A DNA stretch of 64,000 bases from Morella rubra (Eukaryota > Streptophyta > Magnoliopsida > Fagales > Myricaceae): positions 16,931,877 to 16,995,876 of the forward strand of contig CM025851.1 in the NCBI GenBank assembly GCA_003952965.2, given 5' to 3'. Shown piece after piece: positions 47,511 to 59,405 of this stretch (the stretch's first letter is position 1; the number at the start of each line of letters is the position of its first letter). The notes beneath the pieces were generated by a model that was given only the letters and a program-made list of their open reading frames with translations, had not been told where the DNA came from and made no database searches. The position numbers and the translations under genes are program-made.

Positions 47511-50457
47511 CACATGAAAAATAGAAATAGGTTAGCTCATTATGCATAATCCCAAACCCAACTTACAAGTAGTCTCTAGAAATATAAATGTTATAACAAC
47601 AGATACACATCCAGTAGCAAGGTGAATTCCCTAAAATTGACTAAAGAAGCTAAAACAAAAAAAATTAAATGAACACTATAATACGCAAAGTTAATGTACT
47701 TAGTTACAAATTGGGTGATGTCAATATCACCACATATGCAAGTGTCACACACCAGTTGATGTCAATGCTTACTCTAGAAATATTTTCAGTAGCCATACTT
47801 TAAAATTACAGACGTGTGAAGATAAAACCATTGGTAGGCAAATGATATGAAGTACAACTGCTAGCAACCTTTTTCGAGTCATTGATGATCTGCCTTGATT
47901 GGTGGTTGCTTAGCACTTCTGTAAGAGTATAACTTCCCAAAACCCCAGCATGCATGGTTCCTGTTTTCACTAATTGGCCAAGTTTGCTTCCAGTTTGGCG
48001 CACACAGTACACTTTTTACACATACAGCTTCCTTCTATTGGCGCCTCTAGAAATTGAACAAATTTCTGACTGGAAGACACATTCAGGGCCTTAATTACAC
48101 AAAGTAATAGACGAGCAGCCAAAAAACTGAATCTGCAACAGTAATAGATAAATTTCTTACAGTGCAAACTTGTGTTCTTAACGGCAAGCAATAGATGAGC
48201 AACCAAAAAACTGAATCTGCAACAGTAAAAGAAAAAGTAAGACAAGAGTTTCTATCAAGAGCAGCCACCTCTGTGTGTGTTTGCTGCAGTCACTTGAACT
48301 CACATAGATACACTTAAAAGCACATGCTGCAAAAAAATTAATACAATTCATTTTTTTGAGCTACTTGAAGAGCTGGTTAAGTCCAGTGGCAGATAGATGC
48401 TTTCTTGTGAAGCATGAAAACATGCATTTTGTGGTAACTACGAGAATAGCTAACATCTTATAGGCTCTCTGCTTACCACACTACTAATGGCTCCGTTTCT
48501 TGTTACCTTGTTATATCTTGTATAATTCCACGTGGGGTGCTCAATTTCATGGTCGAGATGCAAAATGATGATTGATAATTCTAGCGGATTGCACCTTTAC
48601 CCAGGCCACCGCTTATACAAGAAGGCCCTCTTTACATGTGTAATAACTCGAATCTTGCATGGATGACCTTACAATAATTCAAAAAATATAGCCAGAATTT
48701 GTTAAGAGTTGATAGCAATGACTGAGAGCTATCTTTAAGCAATTTTCTTTCAGATCAATATTCCATAGATATAAGGCGTACCGTACTAGTCCACTTAGCA
48801 AGTTTTGCTATTAATCTAGGAAAACAAAGAAGGATGTACAAATACTGCATAGGATCATACAAGGGTCTATTTCTTGCTGAAATCAAAGAAACTACTAATG
48901 ACAACTCTAATCCTGCATCTGTTTTCTTCCTGAGACATGGCCAAGGTAAAAGGAAAACCTATTGCTCTCTAGCAATAGTTTAGCCAACTAACGAATCTAT
49001 GTTTCCCAGTTCATAATAACCAATTAGTTCCTTCCAGAATTACTATCTGGCTTTGGCCCCATAGGTGACCTCAATGTTCAAACGAGCATGAAATTTTGAC
49101 AACAATCAAAACAAGTACATCAAATCAATACAAAATGATCAAGTAGCACATCTCCAATTCTCACATAAGAATCTAAAAGCGTAAAGCAAAGTTGAAACAT
49201 CCTTCATGCCAAGATTGTCATTCTCAAGCACATCGTCTTTCTTTTTTCTTTTCTTGTGTTTTCAAAAAAGCATAATAACCCAAATTCACAGGATGACACC
49301 AAGATGCATTTTAATGACAACTATAGATTCATTCTACATCAGCAAGATAAAACTTTCATAGAAATTCAAGCAAATAAGGGAAGTACACTCTTAGAAAAAA
49401 TAAAAATAAGGGAACTACACCAAGAAGCTGCAACAAAATCTAGTCAGGCTCTTCATGTCGCTAACATGTTTATGTTTTTTTATTCAGTTCAAAACACTAC
49501 CAATTCTTTTGTGGAAAGATTCATCATCCAGGGTTGGGTTTTCTCTCTAAGTCACCAATATGGGCACTTTAAAACTTTTGTTCTACTATTTAACAGGATT
49601 CAGCCCTATAGTTAGTATGGTTCCTAATCCAATAAAAACATGAAGAATTCTTGGCACCATTATAGGCCAGTGAGAAACGTAAGCCTAATTCTTGATACAT
49701 GTAGGAAAATGACCTCGCAGAGTGCCCACGATGGAAGATTAACAGATTGTAGTTATGTACAGTTGGTGGAAGTTATTGACGCTCTTTTTCTACTCTGTCA
49801 GTTATATGCAGTTATATTGAAGTCTGTACCGTGGCTAGTTTCTGCCCTTAAGTGAAACAATTGTATTGAATTATGTGATTTTGTTCCCGGTTGTGACTCT
49901 GTTTCTAGCAAATAATGAAGTGGCAAGATCTCCATTCTTCCATTACTCCGGCAAAAAAACTCAAAGACTTATTTCATTTTGTGTCGTGAAAGTAAGTAAA
50001 TTCACATAATTAAAGATTATCTCAAGTCAATTTCGCAAAGTTTTGAGAAAGCTTAACACAATTGTAGGTCAAAAAATGAAAACAAAAGAAAACAGGAGAA
50101 AGCGAAACTATAGCAATTATCCACTTCCCGCAAGAAAGAAACATAAAATCTATACAAGCAATTCCATTCCCAATTTTTGGAAAGAACAAGAAAGGAAGAA
50201 AAATAAAGAAAACTCATACGGATTTCTCATAGCGATCTCTTTCAGCAGCAGTGCAGATCTCAGACGTGCACATCAACCGATGCTCGTTCTTCCAATAGAT
50301 ATCTACAATTCGAACAAAACAAAGACAAAATTCCAAATCTTCAGAAGCCATTTCAAACTCCCTTTGATGAACCCTGAAAAAGTACCTAAAATGAAAAGCA
50401 AAACAATGTCGAATTCCCAATTTCTCATCAACTAAACAGAACATAGTCTCAATATAA
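47511..50457. other. Long region without a supported gene
   Basis: Only short ORFs are present. On the minus strand a few stretches look exon-like: 50,240-50,400 has TTTTTCAG and TTGTAG acceptors and a reading MASEDLEFCL...AAERDRYEKSV, and 47,970-48,245 has a reading with clustered cysteines. I recognise none of them and cannot join them into a gene. It may be a captured or degraded transcript. Confidence 0.3.
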
Positions 50458-50703
50458 CTACTGAATAGCCATCAAAGGAGCAAGCCCCTTGTCTGGCATG
50501 CACTTGAGCTTAGGGCACTCCCCGAAAGACAAATATTCAAGAGAGGTCAGGTGTTGAATCCCCTCCTTATCCAAAGATTCCAAATTCGGAAAGCTCCTCA
50601 AATGAAGCGAGGTCAGATTTGAGGGAAGCAAACCCGTCTCTGGCGCTGAAGAAGAAGTTTTCCTTCGAGAAAGATGAGAAGAGAAGAGATTGAGAATCAA
50701 CAA
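50458..50703 (-). pseudogene. NBS-LRR resistance protein C-terminal fragment
   Basis: Residues 25-80 read LLPSNLTSLHLRSFPNLESL, DKEGIQHLTSLEYLSFGEC, PKLKCMPDKGL. This is the last leucine-rich repeat portion of CC-NBS-LRR proteins, where LPSSLTSL, LxSLDxxGLQHLTSL and CPKL--MPE-GLP motifs recur. No NB-ARC domain or upstream repeats exist nearby. The first ~24 residues are not LRR and probably derive from a former leader. So this is a shuffled fragment with a new start, about 55 bases downstream of two E2F-type sites. Confidence 0.75.
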
Positions 50704-50737
50704 AATAAAAGAGGGGTTTTTGACGGGAGTGAAAACG

Positions 50738-50769
50738 TTTGGCGCTAAATGAAAACGTTTGGCGCCAAA
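50738..50769 (-). promoter_or_regulatory. Two E2F-type sites
   Basis: TTTGGCGCTAAA (50,738-50,749) and the perfect palindrome TTTGGCGCCAAA (50,758-50,769) lie in a duplicated 20-base unit. TTTSGCGC is the E2F/DP consensus of plant cell-cycle promoters. A further TTTGGCGCTAAA lies at 50,925-50,936. Confidence 0.5.
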
Positions 50770-50936
50770 TGAAAATTTCCTTTTTTTTTTTTTTCTAAGT
50801 TCTCATCCTATTCAATATACAAATAATTGCCTTTTTATATAACATTGCCTTTTTATACAAATAATCGCCAAATAATTGCCTTTTTCTAAGACCCTTTTTT
50901 TTTTCTTTCTAAGTTCTCATCCTGTTTGGCGCTAAA

Positions 50937-51231
50937 TAATACTTATAATTTAAAAGTATAATGCTTTCTATATAACATTGCATGATTTGTTATATATGTT
51001 TATCACATACATGATATATGCTAATAAATTGAGTCACAATACATGCGGGTACACTTATATATTTATACATATCACATTGTAGTAAAAAAAAAAAATCCAA
51101 GTACACTTATATAACATTGTTGTCACAATACATTATATATATTATACTATATATATACATGATATGTGCCAATTAACCTAAGTACTTTATATGCATGTAC
51201 CTACCTAATGACTAAATCATAGCCTCTAAGA
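50937..51231 (+). repeat. Direct repeat A (partner 51,704-51,988)
   Basis: About 290 bp from TAATACTTATAATTTAAAAG to AGCCTCTAAG is repeated 767 bp further on. There are no TG/CA ends, so tandem duplication is more likely than a pair of LTRs. The DNA between is AT-rich with no gene. Confidence 0.85.
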
Positions 51232-51703
51232 TAATATATTAAGTTATGTAGTTTAATTGCATAAACTAATCTCACAATATATTTTTGTTTGAAATTAAAT
51301 AATATGTCCTAGTTAAATAGTATTATATTACTAATTATTCAAAATATATATGCCCATTATAAGTATGATAATAGATGTTTTCTAAACTATACAATAATGA
51401 TTCATTGGTATTGAATTAACCAAGTAATTTTTTTAGGTTGTGCTTATGTATAGAAGGTTTATTCACTCTTTCCATTTTCTTACAATTTTTTTTACGTCTT
51501 TCCTTGATGGAAAGAACGAACTTAGATAAAGTCGATTAACATGGGTTAACAACTATTGGATTATGTTAATGACATACAAGTGTTTATTTCACCTATATAT
51601 GTATTTTAATTACTACTTTGTTTCTAGTTGTAATACACATTGTAGCATGTATTGGTGCTAGTAATAATAATCTTAATTAAAATAAGTTGGTAGTAATAAT
51701 ATA

Positions 51704-51988
51704 TAATACTTATAATTTAAAAGTATAATGCTTTCTATATAACATTGCATGATTTGTTATATATGTTTATCATATACATAATATATGCTAATAAATTGAG
51801 TCACAATACATGTGGGTATACTTATATACTTATACATATCACATTGTAGTAAAAAAAAAAATCCAAGTACACTTATATAACATTGTTGTCACAATACTAT
51901 ATATATATATATATATGTGTGTGTGCTAATTAACCTAAGTACTTTATATGTATGTACCTACCTAATGACTAAATCATAGCCTCTAAGA
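51704..51988 (+). repeat. Direct repeat B
   Basis: Second copy of 50,937-51,231. Contains an (AT)n-(GT)n microsatellite near 51,896-51,925. Its end abuts the palindromic array that starts at about 51,985. Confidence 0.85.
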
Positions 51989-52835
51989 CCGCTATTAAAA
52001 ACTTCATTTTTAACAGTGGTCTTTTAACGGCGGTCATTAAAAAAAGCGCTGCTATAGGTAATTTTCAACGTTGTCTTTTAGCAGCGGTCTTTCTAACAGC
52101 GGTCACGCAAACGCCACTAAAAGTAACCTATAGTGGCGTTATTTCTGACCACCGTTACAAAGACCGCTGTTAAAAGACAACGTAGTTTTTAACAGCGGTC
52201 TTTGTAACGGCAATCACAAAAAACGTCGCTGAAAATCACTTATAGCGGCGCTTTTTGTAAGCACCGTTAAAAAGACTGCTATTAAAAACTTTGTTGTCTT
52301 TTAACACCGGTCATTAAAAAAAGCACTGCTATAGATGACTTTCAACGGCATTTTTTTGTGACCGCCGTTAACATGACCACTGTTAAAAGACAACGAAGTT
52401 TTTAACAGCGGTCTTTTTAATGGCGCTCACAAAAATCGCCGTTATAAGTGATTTTCAGCGGTACTTTTTGTGATCGCCGTTAAAAAACCGTTGTTAAAAA
52501 ATCGTTGTTAAAAACTTCGTTGTCTTTTAGCAGCGGTCTTTTTAACGGCGGTCATTAAAAACGCTGCTAAAAGTCACCTATAGCGGCGCTTTTTATAATC
52601 GCCGTTAAAAACTTCGTTGTCTTTTAGCAGTGGTCTTTTTAACGGCGGTCATTAAAAACGCTGCTAAAAGTTACCTATAGCGGCGCTTTTTATAACCGCC
52701 GTTAAAAAATCGCTGTTAAAAACTTCGTTGTCTTTTAGCAGCGGTATTTTTAACAGCGGTCATAAAAAGCGCCGCTATAGGTGACTTTCAGCGGCGTTTT
52801 TAATGACCGCAGTTAAAAACTTCGCAGAGACCTTT
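51985..52835. repeat. Palindromic repeat array, CACTA-type subterminal DNA
   Basis: About 850 bp of alternating direct and inverted units built from AGCGGTCTTTTTAACGGCGG, CGCTGCTAAAAGT, CCTATAGCGGCGC and ACTTCGTTGTCTTTTAGCAG. Most units can fold back on a neighbour. Arrays like this are known next to the ends of some plant CACTA elements. No CACTA terminus is seen, so it is probably one end of a worn element. Confidence 0.7.
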
Positions 52836-53875
52836 TTTATCATTTTTTTTAATCACCAAGGTAAGAAGCTTACATCACTACAGGAAATTTAGTTTTAAGT
52901 GACAAAATTTTGGATGTCAAATCAAATTTTGTCACCTAAAGTGGTCTTTTCATGACAAAACATTAATTTCGTCACCCAAAACCATCCAGGAACGCCAAAA
53001 CTGTCCAGACGTCCTGACGTATTTCTGTGTGACAACATACACCTCGTTGCGAATGAGTGACGATAAAAATAGTCACAAAATACAAAATACCATCCGGACC
53101 AATAACACCGTTCAGACTCTTTGCTGGGTGACAAATTCCAAATCGTCGTAACTGAGTGACCATTATAATCGTCACAATTTTTACAATACCGTCCGGATGC
53201 CCTTTTTATAACGTCCGCACGGACATTACCTAACGAATAATAATCGTCAGTATATAGTGACAAATTAAAAATCATCATGAACACTCAATCACGTCCGGAC
53301 GTCATCATGCGCATTCCAAAGCAAAAAATAAATCCGTCTGGATCTACAAAACATGTCCGCACAGGTATGAACACTTCTTCCGCGAATCGTGTGGTTCCAC
53401 GTTGCAAAAATTCAACACGTGATGTTGAAATCGTCCGGACCCATAATATCGGTTTAAGTTCTAGAACTTTTCGAATCGGGCATATTTAATGACGTTAATT
53501 TGATTGGGCCACATGTGAATCTAACCTTTGAGATGTGTCTGAATGCCTATGAACACATGTGGACGCCTTCTTATCACATTAAAACAGCCAGACTTAGTCA
53601 AAATCACACTTTCACTCTCTTCTCTCAAACTTTTCTCTCAAACGTTTTCACTACCCGTTAAGATTTATTTTGAGATCTCTCAAACAACTTCAGGTAAGAC
53701 CTTCTTCGTGAGTTTGGTTTTCAATTTCATGCATTTCAATTTAATACTTTTGAATTTTACTTTGTGTCTATCAATTGTTTTTTGTGTTTCGATTTGGACG
53801 TTTCTGTGTGTGTCTTTCGTTTTCTAAACGTTGTTTGATTTCGTTCGAATGGTTTGTGCTTTTTGCTAGGTTGAC

Positions 53876-54065
53876 CATGGATCGCTCCAGAAGTATCACC
53901 AATGTCGGGGGACAAACAGTGCGACCAGCTTGGGCGGACGCTTTTTTAGTGGAGCTGAGGGAGAGTATTCGGGCGATAGTAGAGTTGACGCATTCGTTGT
54001 GCATGGAGCTCCAATGCCGCTTGACCGGTCTGGAGAACAAATTTGCTCTAACGGATAGGGCTTGA
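53876..54065 (+). CDS. Short CACTA-internal ORF, hypothetical
   Basis: A 62-codon reading from the ATG at 53,877 (MDRSRSITNVGGQTVRPAWA..., ending LTDRA). It follows a pyrimidine-rich leader (53,600-53,700) and a plausible leader intron ending TTTGCTAG. In another frame the next 170 bases continue with an acidic, E/D-rich reading ending DEPARDSE, so a frameshift may have split one gene. Its size and charge suggest an accessory transposon protein. I do not recognise it. Confidence 0.3.
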
Positions 54066-56039
54066 CAAAAGAGCTGAATATTATGCAGATGGAACTGTTC
54101 TTTGTGAGAGAACAATTGTCCTAGTTGTCCCAGTCTGTCCATACCGTTCCGATACAGCTCCAGACACTCATCAGATGGTGGATAATATGGAGGAGCATTT
54201 GGCGCATGTTCGTGATGCCCTCGGACAAGATCTGGACGAGCCAGCTCGTGATTCAGAGTAGTCTTCTGTTTATGTTTTATCGCTATTATTTACTTATCCT
54301 TAAAGGATCGTCTCCGGCTTGTACTAGACATTATGATTGTGTTTTTCGTTCGGTATTTGGATTATGTTTGATATTTTATATTAATTATGTTTTTTCATTA
54401 GTTTAAATTTATTACAATTTAAACGGATAATTAGTAAATTAAATGGGTGATTAGTACGAGTGCTATGTTAACGGAACGGTTAGTGTAATTAAATTGTAAC
54501 GGTTAGTGTAATTACAATTTAATTTAAATAGGTGATTAGTTATAATTATATTGTATTAGTTAAATTATTTAAATAAATTAAATTGAGTGAAATAAATTAA
54601 CCCAATGTGAAATAAGCAAGAAAATAAATTTGCAAAGCGTCCGGACGTTGTTACATACCTTTCGGATGCATAACATTTGCAAAGTGTTCGGACATTGTTA
54701 CATACCGTTGAAACGATAGAAACCTCCGTCCGGACGCAATTATTGCAAAAGAATTCCAGATGTAGGAGTTTGAATGGAGAATAATAGCATCCGGACGATT
54801 ATGATCAAACGACGCTGTTAGAATGGATGAGACACCCGTCCGGACGTCCGTGTAACCGTCGCATGGCTTACACGTGTTTACGTTACATGAAAGTTCACAA
54901 CAGCTGCCACCGTCCGAACCACATGTACACCATCTGGACCAATCGTGATGTTTATTCAGCCAAACGTGTGCTTCCACGTAGCGTGAATTCGGGGTAAAAC
55001 TGTCCGAACTTATATATACTGTCCGAACGTATTTAATTTGTCGGACCGTTTTAAAAAATTTAGGCATTTGATGCAGAGGACTCTCATTGGGTCACGTGTG
55101 CTGTAAAACGTCCGGACGGATGGCATCCATGGTTTATGAAAAACGTTAACAGTTCGACATTTTTATCAAAATCACACATCTTATTCTCTAAACTCTCTCG
55201 ACCCTCACTTGTTTCCTACCCAAATATTGACGTGAACTCATTCATTCGATATTCTAATCACATCCAGATATGTTTGTTGATTTTTAACATGATTTTAGCT
55301 TTAAAAATTTCGTTTGTTTATAGTTTTACGTATTAGATTTCAATTCTATTTTTTGTATAGTACATTGTGTTTTTTTATTGATTTTTTCGTAGAAATTGAT
55401 TGTGTTAAGTGTTAGGATTGTTTTAAGTGTATTTGTTTGTGATTTGGTTGTGTTTTTGGTAGTGTGTGAAAGGTTTTGGGATGCTGTCATTGCGGAGTTA
55501 ACTCAGTTATCGTTCTCGTCGCATCCGAACATTATAATCTTTCGTTCGGACACGATTAGTATCCTTGAAATGATACCTATCGTTTTTAATATGTTTGGAC
55601 TCTACATGAAGCCGGTCTGGACGGTTTTATATTAAATTTAAATAGTTTTATTATCTGTATTTAGTTCACACGGATATCCAAAGGTGGTCGGACGCCAAGT
55701 GGTACCCAAAAAATGATATGTTGTCGTTTTTATTGTGTTTGGACCTTATACCAATGCAGTTCGGACGTTTCTATAATAAATTTAAATTATTTTCTTATTT
55801 GTTTTAAGTCCATACGGCTATCCAAAGCTGTTCAAACGCATAAAAAATGAGCAAGCGTCGGCGTAGCAGCAGTAGTATCTCAAAAAGGATATGTCTTGAT
55901 CGTTTTTTTGGTGTCGGACGCTCATCTTACTGCAGGTTGGCTTCCGTTTCTATATTAAATTGTGGAGTTCTATTTCTATACTTTTAATGGAACATACGTG
56001 CCGATCACATTCTCACCGGACAAGCTAGCGAGCTTTTTG

Positions 56040-56880
56040 ATACTGACAGTGTTCCCCAACCTGTCACTAACAGAGGAGGGCCGGCCTACTTAGGCCAAGG
56101 TTTTTCAAATGCTGGGACTAGGATACATCTATCTTGGAGGGAAGTAACATGCAACACGGGCAGTTGCTTCCTTTTTGAAGGATCATGCACCTGATCCTAT
56201 GCTCCTTCATCGACCCGAAGAAGCACACGACAGAGCTGTCTTATAGCCGGGCCGAGTTCATGTGCTTTGTAGTGGTACAAAGGCTTCCTATTGATTTGGC
56301 ATCATACATCTACCAGGTCGTCCGTGCTAAGGCCTTGCAGACCGATGCTCAGTATTTGTTGCCCTACGGTATTCTTCTGACCCAGTTCCTGCATGCCATG
56401 ATGGTACCCGAGGGTATCGACGAGCCAAGGGCGTTTCCACTTGGGTCAATTAACAAGACAACGCTCTCAAAATCGATGGCGCAGACACATCGAGTGTTGA
56501 GTGCGGCGAGGGCAGGTAGAGGTAGACGACAGGAGCCGGCTTGAGGGGACCTAGGAGTTGGATTTTGGACAGGGCTCCACCCAGGGACTCGAGGCACAGC
56601 AACCGAGTTGGGTGGTGGGTATGATGACCGAGCTGACTAAGCAGATGCGAATGGTCATGCAGCCCACCCATGAGATGGTGGGCGATATCAATTCTCGTCA
56701 AACATCACTGGAGTAAAAGGTCGCGAGCATGGACGGTGAGTGAAATAAGGAGGTGGCTGAGGTTAAGTCAGTCCTGAAGGCTGTGGCAACTAGTGCAGAG
56801 GTAGTTTCCCTGACCCAGCGGGTCGTTTTACTTGAGGAGCACATGAGGGATGTCCGGACGGTTCTACAGCTCGCAGATGA
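56040..56880 (+). pseudogene. Plant transposon protein domain relic
   Basis: The open part (56,185-56,544) includes LSYSRAEFMCFVVVQRLPID, then YIYQVV, LLPYGILLTQFLHAM and INKTTLSKS. This pattern fits the 'putative plant transposon protein' domain found in many plant mobile elements and old gag-like genes. Upstream in other frames, LTEEGRPT and MLGLGYIYLGGK extend it 5', and downstream a helix-rich tail follows, with stops and frameshifts between. Function of the domain is not established. Recognition is from memory of family patterns. Confidence 0.5.
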
Positions 56881-58634
56881 TGAGCAGTAGATATTTACTT
56901 TGCTTTATTATGATATTTGTTTTTTTATTATATTTTGAAGACATTTATTTTTATATTATGTTTTAAGTACATGTATTGGGATTGTATCTGTTGTTATTTT
57001 GTTTATATTATGTTTTGAAGAGATTTTATATATTTATGTTATTTTTATTTATTAAAACTCAATACAACGTGTTAATTAATGTTATGTTTGTCATTTTGTT
57101 ACACTCCTTCCAACTTCAAAACTACTATCTAAAATACTTAAGGTCATTTATATTATTTAAAATTTTATAATAAATTGAACGGTATGAGCTTTGAAAAACC
57201 TCAATACAACCGTCCAGACTATTCGCTGCAACGTCGAACGGTGTCATATTGTGAAATAAAACCGTCCGAACACTATCACATAGACTCCGGACGCTTGCAT
57301 TATTGATCGTATCGTTGAGACGCTGTTGTTTATAGATTTGTAAAACGGTGTCGTGAACTGTAAGTCTACGTCCGGACATTCTTGCTGATGATCAAATGCT
57401 ATCGTTTGGGAATTTCTAAAACGATGTCGTGAAATGTAAGCTAGCGTGCATGCGAAAATTGACCGTTCAGACACTTTTGTGTAAAATAAGACGGTGTCAT
57501 TTGGAGATTTTTAAAACGGTGTTGTGATATGTAAGCTTGCGTGTAGACGCCAAAAAAATTACGTTCGGACTATGTGAAATTTTAGGCGGCAACGATTCCC
57601 ACGAAAACTTATACTCGCAGGTGTTCGAATGAAATTATATGCGTCTGAACAGATGGTATTCGTTTGAAAGACAGGAAATCGTAGACAGTATACCCAAAAC
57701 GTAAAAACTTAGAAAATTCTAGAGATTTGAGAGAGAGGAGAAGAAGGGAGCTGATTTTGGATGTCAATCTCATTGAAAGAGGTGTGAAAGGAGCAACTCA
57801 TTTAGGATTTCGCATTGGATTGCATTTGAGGTTAGTGAGTTTCAAAATTTCTTTTGTTTTAGTATGAAAACCAAGGATTTTAGGATATCAAACCATGTGT
57901 TTTTCGAATTTTTAAGGTCTAAAACAATAGCAATGTAGTTTGAGGTTGGTTGTGATGTGTTTATATTGAAGTGTTTATGATTTGGGTTGATTTTGGCATG
58001 AATTTATGTTGAAAATAGAGTCTGTGCATAAAAGAGTTGTCTTGTCGACAATCCTAGTCCAAACGGCTTACAGACCAACTAGATTCTAGTTTTTAGTTGG
58101 GATGCTTTGATAAAGACCGTTCAGATTTTGTTAACGCATTCATTTAGTAGCCTTAGCCCCCGTTTAAGAATTACACGGAGTTCGGATACGAACTCTATGT
58201 AATTCTTGAATTGTCCATTTTATGGACAATTTGAGTTTACAATATGCGTAATGTGCGTAATTGTATATGCAATTGTGACAAATATGTTTACAAATTTCGA
58301 TGCAAATCTCCTTTTGTGCTTAGGATACACATTCGGCATTGAGCTTACACACTTGCCTTCAATGGTGGGTGCTTATGCTCAATGTTGTAGGCGTGTATCT
58401 GGGGACTAAGGGGAAATGCTGTCAAAATTTCTAGAGCATCAGTCACAATGGTCGGGTCAATTACGTGCAGTACGTGATATTGTAAACTTGAATGGGATAG
58501 GACCTATCACCTGAAGTAATTGGAGTTGAGTATGAATGTCATCATTGTTTGCATTATTGCTTTTTATTATTTATTATTTAAATAAATGACTTAGGTATTT
58601 TAATATGCACGTTTTATATTTTTTTGGTGTATAG

Positions 58635-59000
58635 AAAAATCAGAATCTGATGAGATTAGTTCTACGTTGCTTTATAAAAAGATGCATACTAATAAGGACG
58701 GCATGTGGACATCAAAAGATGCACGGGAAAATTTTGTAAGTTGTAACGTTAGATTTAATAATGCATTCGTATGTGTTTATGTTTGATATATGCTAGTTTT
58801 ATCTTTTTTTCTAATTTTGTAGGAAAAAATGGAGGCGTTACAGTTGCAGCAGGAGTTAAAGGGAAAGTCATACATCGAAGTGGAGATCTTTCAATGAGGT
58901 GTTGGGGACAAAAACGGGTTACGTGCGAGTTTAGGCCATTCAGTACGGTCTGTTGGATCATCTTCGTCAACATCGTCCGTTGATTTGTCCTAAAGATTGG
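58635..59000 (+). pseudogene. En/Spm-type (Transposase_24-like) protein relic
   Basis: Exon a (58,635-58,735) reads LLYKKMHTNKDGMWTSKDAR. A GT-AG intron (58,736-58,822) is followed by exon b: EKMEALQLQQELKGKSYIEV, FNEVLGTKTGYVR, GLGHSVRSVG. This is the KDG-W-----A/EKM-EL/F-EVLG-----RGLG pattern of the plant Ptta/En/Spm protein family. An extra T near 58,891 and a missing base near 58,932 break the frame. A charged, E/R/Q-rich stretch follows to about 59,345. It fits a CACTA-encoded DNA-binding protein, now defunct. Confidence 0.65.
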
Positions 59001-59405
59001 ATGAGGCCAAATTACAGATTAAGGAGATGAGGGCTAGACAATTTGGAATATGAAGCACTTCTAGTCAAGCAGTTAGATATGGAGTAGACGATGCGAGAGC
59101 ATTTACAGATGATAGAGAGTAGAACCGGAAGAAAGATGAAAGTTGATGCAGATGATGGCGGAGCAGCAACGGAAAAAAGATGAAGAGCATCAGAAGATGA
59201 TGAGGAGTAGTAAAAGGAGTGTAAGAAGAGCCTAGGAAACAACAAGAACGGAGGATACAACTAATGGCGGAGCAGATGCGTGAGCAATTGATAGAGCTGA
59301 TTAGACAACTGCAATCTTGTTTGACACCCAAACGAAAATTTGGGTAGATTTATGTATTTTTACTACTTTGTCAGTACTTATCGATTATGTACTTTATTTA
59401 GTTTT

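Noticed and set aside
50937-51988. Pair of LTRs of a small (TRIM-type) element
   Set aside because: No TG...CA ends, primer site or polypurine tract.
51985-52835. CRISPR-like array
   Set aside because: Units are palindromic, variable in length, and have no constant repeat/unique spacer pattern. The window is plant nuclear DNA.
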